Shown one piece after another: positions 61,195-64,000 of a stretch of DNA of 64,000 nt (positions are counted from its first letter, which is position 1; each line of letters starts with the position of its first letter). The notes below the pieces were generated by a model. That model had not been told where the DNA came from, did no database searches, and worked only from the letters and a program-made list of their open reading frames with translations. The stretch is taken from positions 1-64,000 of the forward strand of contig JAEYRN010000088.1 in assembly GCA_023435565.1 (NCBI GenBank), in the 5' to 3' direction. The translations under genes were made by a program, and so were the position numbers. Source of the DNA: Bacillota bacterium. Its GTDB lineage: Bacteria; Bacillota; UBA4882; UBA8346.

Positions 61195-62961
61195 TTATGT
61201 AAGTTTTTCCTGATGGATCTGGCCGACTTTTTTCAAGCGGAGTCGCTCGGCCAACATCAACATCTCGCGAGCATGCTGTCTGGTAGTATCGGTTACTTGA
61301 GCGCCTCCCAGCATTCGCGATAATTCTTCCACTCTTTCGTTCATGGAGAGGACTCTGACTGTAACCTCGGTCCTATTTCCCACCACTTTCTTTTCAATGA
61401 AAAAGTGGCGTTTGGCCAAACTTGAAATCTGTGGAAGGTGAGTGACACAGATCACCTGGCGTGACTGGCCGATTAACAACAATTTTTCCGCCACTGCCTG
61501 AGCTGTACGTCCACCAATCCCCACATCAATTTCATCAAAGACCATTGTAGGTATCTGATCCAATTCAGCTAAAATTGACTTTAAAGCAAGCATAATTCGG
61601 GATAATTCGCCACCGGAAGCTATCTTAGCCATTGGTTTCAAACCTTCGCCAAGATTTGGGGCTACCTGGAACTCAACCCGGTCCGATCCTTTGGCTGATA
61701 TCTCAACTGTTCTTCCCTTAAAGGGGATTCCATCGGATTTATCAATTTGGGTAAGGCTAATTTTGAATTGAGTTTTTTCCATATTCAACTCACTTAACTG
61801 CCCTACAATAGCCTGTTCCAATTTTTGGGCTCCAAGTTGCCGGTGACGGTTCAAGATTTCCGCCAATTCTCCCAAACGGGTTTTAAGTTTGGCCAAACTC
61901 TCCTCCAGTTGTTGGGAACGTTCTTCCCGGTTGGAGATCCCGGCCAACTCCTGACTGCATTTGTCTGCATATAATAATACTTCTGCAATAGTGGCGCCGT
62001 ATTTTCGTTTCAAACGAGTAATTTCTTCCAACCGGTCCTCAATTGCGGAAAGTCGTTCCGGATCAAACTGAATCTCCCCTTGATAACTGCGTAACTCCCG
62101 CGATACTTCTTCAACCTGACAAGCAGCTTCCCGTAATGAATTTAGAATCTGCTCCAACCGGGGGTCAATCCCGGAGACTTGATCCAGGCTCCGTTCGGCA
62201 GATCCTAAAAGCTCAACCGCTGCTTGCCCACCGGAAGAATTTTCATATAAGGCCTGATATGAGGCTGAAGCAGCTCCGTACAATTTTTCGGAAGCGCCAA
62301 GAATTTCCCGTTCTTTTAAGAGATCTTCATCTTCGCCAATGACTAGTTTAGCGTCGCTGATCTCTTTAATTTCAAATTCCAATAATTCAATTTTTCGGGC
62401 CAAATCGACCTCATTTTGTTGTAAATTGCGGTATTCATTATCCAGGTTTTGATATTCCCGGAATATCTTACCCAATTCTTCTTTGGTCTTTAAACAAAAA
62501 GATCCGCAATATTCATCAAGAAGTTCCAGTTGCTTATCAGGGAATAACAAGGATTGATGCTCGTGTTGACCGTGAATATCAAGTAAGAACTCTCCCAATT
62601 TGCCCAAAGATAGTACCGTAACCAACTGCCCGTTAATCCGGCACCGGTTTTTACTGGACACACCGATCTCCCGTTGGATAATTAACGTTTGATCCGGCCC
62701 AATCCCGACACCGATACTTTCAAGGTATTGCTTTAAATCCAAACGATTTTCCACTAAAAAAACAGCCTCTACCGTAGCGCTTTCCGCTCCGGCTCGGATC
62801 ATTTCCGAACTAAACCTGCCTCCCAACGCCAAACCCAAAGCATCGATTATAATCGATTTCCCAGCGCCGGTTTCTCCAGTCAATACATTAAAACCAGCGT
62901 CAAATTCCAAATGAAGTTCGTCGATTAAGGCCAGATTCTTTACAATAATCTCCTGAAGCAC
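61195..62961 (-). CDS. recN: DNA repair protein RecN
   Basis: An SMC-like ATPase acting on double-strand breaks. 588 residues: Walker A GETGAGKSIIIDALGLALGG near residue 30, coiled-coil arms (about 155-365, Glu/Leu-rich), signature IASGGELSRIMLALKSIL near residue 460 and Walker B MVFDEIDVGIGG near residue 485. It starts 4 bases after argR stops. No LexA-type box is visible because the promoter lies upstream of the window or further up the operon. Confidence 0.97.
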   Translation of the reverse strand: MLQEIIVKNLALIDELHLEFDAGFNVLTGETGAGKSIIIDALGLALGGRFSSEMIRAGAESATVEAVFLVENRLDLKQYLESIGVGIGPDQTLIIQREIGVSSKNRCRINGQLVTVLSLGKLGEFLLDIHGQHEHQSLLFPDKQLELLDEYCGSFCLKTKEELGKIFREYQNLDNEYRNLQQNEVDLARKIELLEFEIKEISDAKLVIGEDEDLLKEREILGASEKLYGAASASYQALYENSSGGQAAVELLGSAERSLDQVSGIDPRLEQILNSLREAACQVEEVSRELRSYQGEIQFDPERLSAIEDRLEEITRLKRKYGATIAEVLLYADKCSQELAGISNREERSQQLEESLAKLKTRLGELAEILNRHRQLGAQKLEQAIVGQLSELNMEKTQFKISLTQIDKSDGIPFKGRTVEISAKGSDRVEFQVAPNLGEGLKPMAKIASGGELSRIMLALKSILAELDQIPTMVFDEIDVGIGGRTAQAVAEKLLLIGQSRQVICVTHLPQISSLAKRHFFIEKKVVGNRTEVTVRVLSMNERVEELSRMLGGAQVTDTTRQHAREMLMLAERLRLKKVGQIHQEKLT

Positions 62962-62965
62962 GGTG

Positions 62966-63418
62966 CTACCTCCTTAATTGATTAAACCGTTTTAGAATCA
63001 TAGAGACCGCTTCCTTGCTCCGGATTACCATTAAAATGGTATTGTCCCCGGCAACAGTTCCCACCACTTCCGGCCAATCCAGATCGTCCAACGCATCCGC
63101 TACTCCTTGAGCGCTGCCGCCGGTTGTCTTGACTACTATTGTATTTTCAGCGAAATCCACTGAAATAACCGCATCTGCGAACATTCGCTGCGCCCGGCGT
63201 AGAATGTCTCCGGGAGTCCTATCTTGGGGTAATGAATAACGGTAATAACCATCGGGAGTCGGTATCTTAATCAAACCTAATTCCTTGATATCCCGTGATA
63301 AAGTTGCCTGAGTTACCATTACATCTTTACTTTTTAAAGCTTCCCCCAATTCTTCCTGAGTGCCGATTACTTGCTCTTTAATGATAGCGATAATCATTGC
63401 CTGACGGTTATTTTTCAT
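62966..63418 (-). CDS. argR: Arginine repressor ArgR/AhrC
   Basis: Arginine-sensing regulator. 150 residues: a winged-helix N-terminus with VTQATLSRDIKELGLIKIPT near residue 35, then the hexamerisation/arginine domain (about 80-150) with GTVAGDNTILMVIR near residue 121. AAGGA precedes ATG 63418. It is in the usual nadK-argR-recN order. Confidence 0.96.
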   Translation of the reverse strand: MKNNRQAMIIAIIKEQVIGTQEELGEALKSKDVMVTQATLSRDIKELGLIKIPTPDGYYRYSLPQDRTPGDILRRAQRMFADAVISVDFAENTIVVKTTGGSAQGVADALDDLDWPEVVGTVAGDNTILMVIRSKEAVSMILKRFNQLRR

Positions 63419-63440
63419 AGTTTCCTTGGTAACCTCCGGA

Positions 63441-64000
63441 TCAAATTCTACCTTCCTTTAACCTGGATTTTAATACCTCAAATAAACCTTGGCCGTTAAA
63501 ACGTAACAACTTAGTAATCGATGAAATTCTTTTAAAATAAACACAATCCGCCGGTTCCAGTTCGGTTCCGGACTGCCCGTCAGCGGTAAGCGTGACTTCG
63601 GCGTGAGAGGAATTGACACACACTTTGACTTGAGCGTCTTCACTTAGAACCACTGGTCTGGCATAAAGTGAATGGGCGCAAATGGGAGTAACTAAAATTG
63701 CTTTTAGTCTTGGGTCAAGAATTGGACCCCCGGCAGATAAGGAATAAGCGGTGGAACCGGTTGCAGTGGCCACAATTAAGCCATCTGCCGGATAAGTGGT
63801 AAAATACTCTTCATCAATCCAGGTCTCTAGCCTTACCATTTTTGCAAAAGCATTTCGGGTTAAGACTAATTCGTTCAAACCAACTACCTTAGCGACAGCC
63901 TGTCCATTACGAACCACTTTTGCCTCAAGCATCGCTCTTTCTTCAAATTGAAAATTCCCTTTTTTCAAATTGGTTAATGCTAATTGTAAATTATGACTCT
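63441..64000 (-). CDS. nadK: NAD kinase, C-terminal part (runs off the window)
   Basis: Phosphorylates NAD to NADP. Partial: the frame stays open through base 64000 with no start. ALNDLK-type lead-in is followed by EERAMLEAKVV, the NE motif in GLNELVLTR, TTYPADGLIVATATGSTAYSLSAGGP and TPICAHSL, the family's catalytic-domain C-terminal beta half. The GGDGT ATP motif should be beyond the edge. The stop is 23 bases before argR. Confidence 0.95.
   Translation of the reverse strand, partial: SHNLQLALTNLKKGNFQFEERAMLEAKVVRNGQAVAKVVGLNELVLTRNAFAKMVRLETWIDEEYFTTYPADGLIVATATGSTAYSLSAGGPILDPRLKAILVTPICAHSLYARPVVLSEDAQVKVCVNSSHAEVTLTADGQSGTELEPADCVYFKRISSITKLLRFNGQGLFEVLKSRLKEGRI

Noticed and set aside
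63980..64000. Third copy of the aattgtaa repeat
   Set aside because: Only one or two words match and the stretch is open nadK coding sequence.

Overview
The window looks like chromosome from a Firmicutes-type bacterium that also has an outer membrane. The Firmicutes signal is gene order: dprA-smg-topA-trmFO-xerC-codY, yqeG-yqeH-aroE, rarA-iscS-iscU-mnmA, ruvX-DUF1292-mltG and nadK-argR-recN, together with CodY, an RNase J and ComFB. The diderm signal comes from two genes: a secretin-like protein with LysM repeats (26336-28039) and a patatin with an outer-membrane beta-barrel C-terminus ending in Phe (57259-59469). A diderm Firmicutes lineage, for example a Limnochordia/Hydrogenispora-type group, is my inference; no 16S gene is present to test it. 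Almost all genes are on the minus strand. The main exceptions are the galactose/pfkA block and a few small accessory genes.

Layout. 1-830: decayed plus-strand fragments. 830-10714 (minus): gltX; a three-gene operon of an MrfA-type helicase with mtnP and mtnA (methylthioadenosine salvage); a secreted hydrolase; guaB; a DUF1624 membrane acyltransferase. 10783-16262 (plus): a DeoR regulator with a clear promoter, a 49-residue small protein, galT, galK, galE (Leloir pathway) and pfkA, which together feed galactose into glycolysis. 16299-23581 (minus): codY, xerC, trmFO, topA, smg, dprA. 23972-33989: an RNase J, comFB, secretin-LysM, aroE, yqeH, yqeG, hslO, mltG, DUF1292, ruvX. 34003-39950: an aldo-keto reductase with ferredoxin tail, a baseplate-J-like membrane protein coupled to a large phosphatase-like membrane protein, and an AI-2E-type permease.

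39951-42600 is the one clearly accessory patch. It holds an hsdR C-terminal remnant, a 21-bp/heptapeptide repeat array, an internally duplicated 221-residue protein and a large inverted repeat. 42600-52000 (minus): mnmA, iscU, iscS, an ornithine-racemase-like enzyme, rarA, a response regulator, a CBM25 protein, an RluA synthase and a methyltransferase. 52061-54305: a chemoreceptor with its CheW. 54464-55280 (plus): an antitoxin-Uma2 fusion. 55411-64000 (minus): glnS, the patatin/beta-barrel protein, ccdA and tlpA under a CsoR/CstR-like operator, recN, argR and the C-terminal part of nadK.

Most genes are housekeeping. The unusual material is between genes and in domain fusions: a set of nested palindromes with constant geometry (four copies), dispersed inverted repeats, a repeated leader element before the RNase J gene and hslO, a Shine-Dalgarno-masking hairpin, and several fusions. 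I saw no CRISPR array, rRNA, tRNA, prophage or intact insertion sequence.
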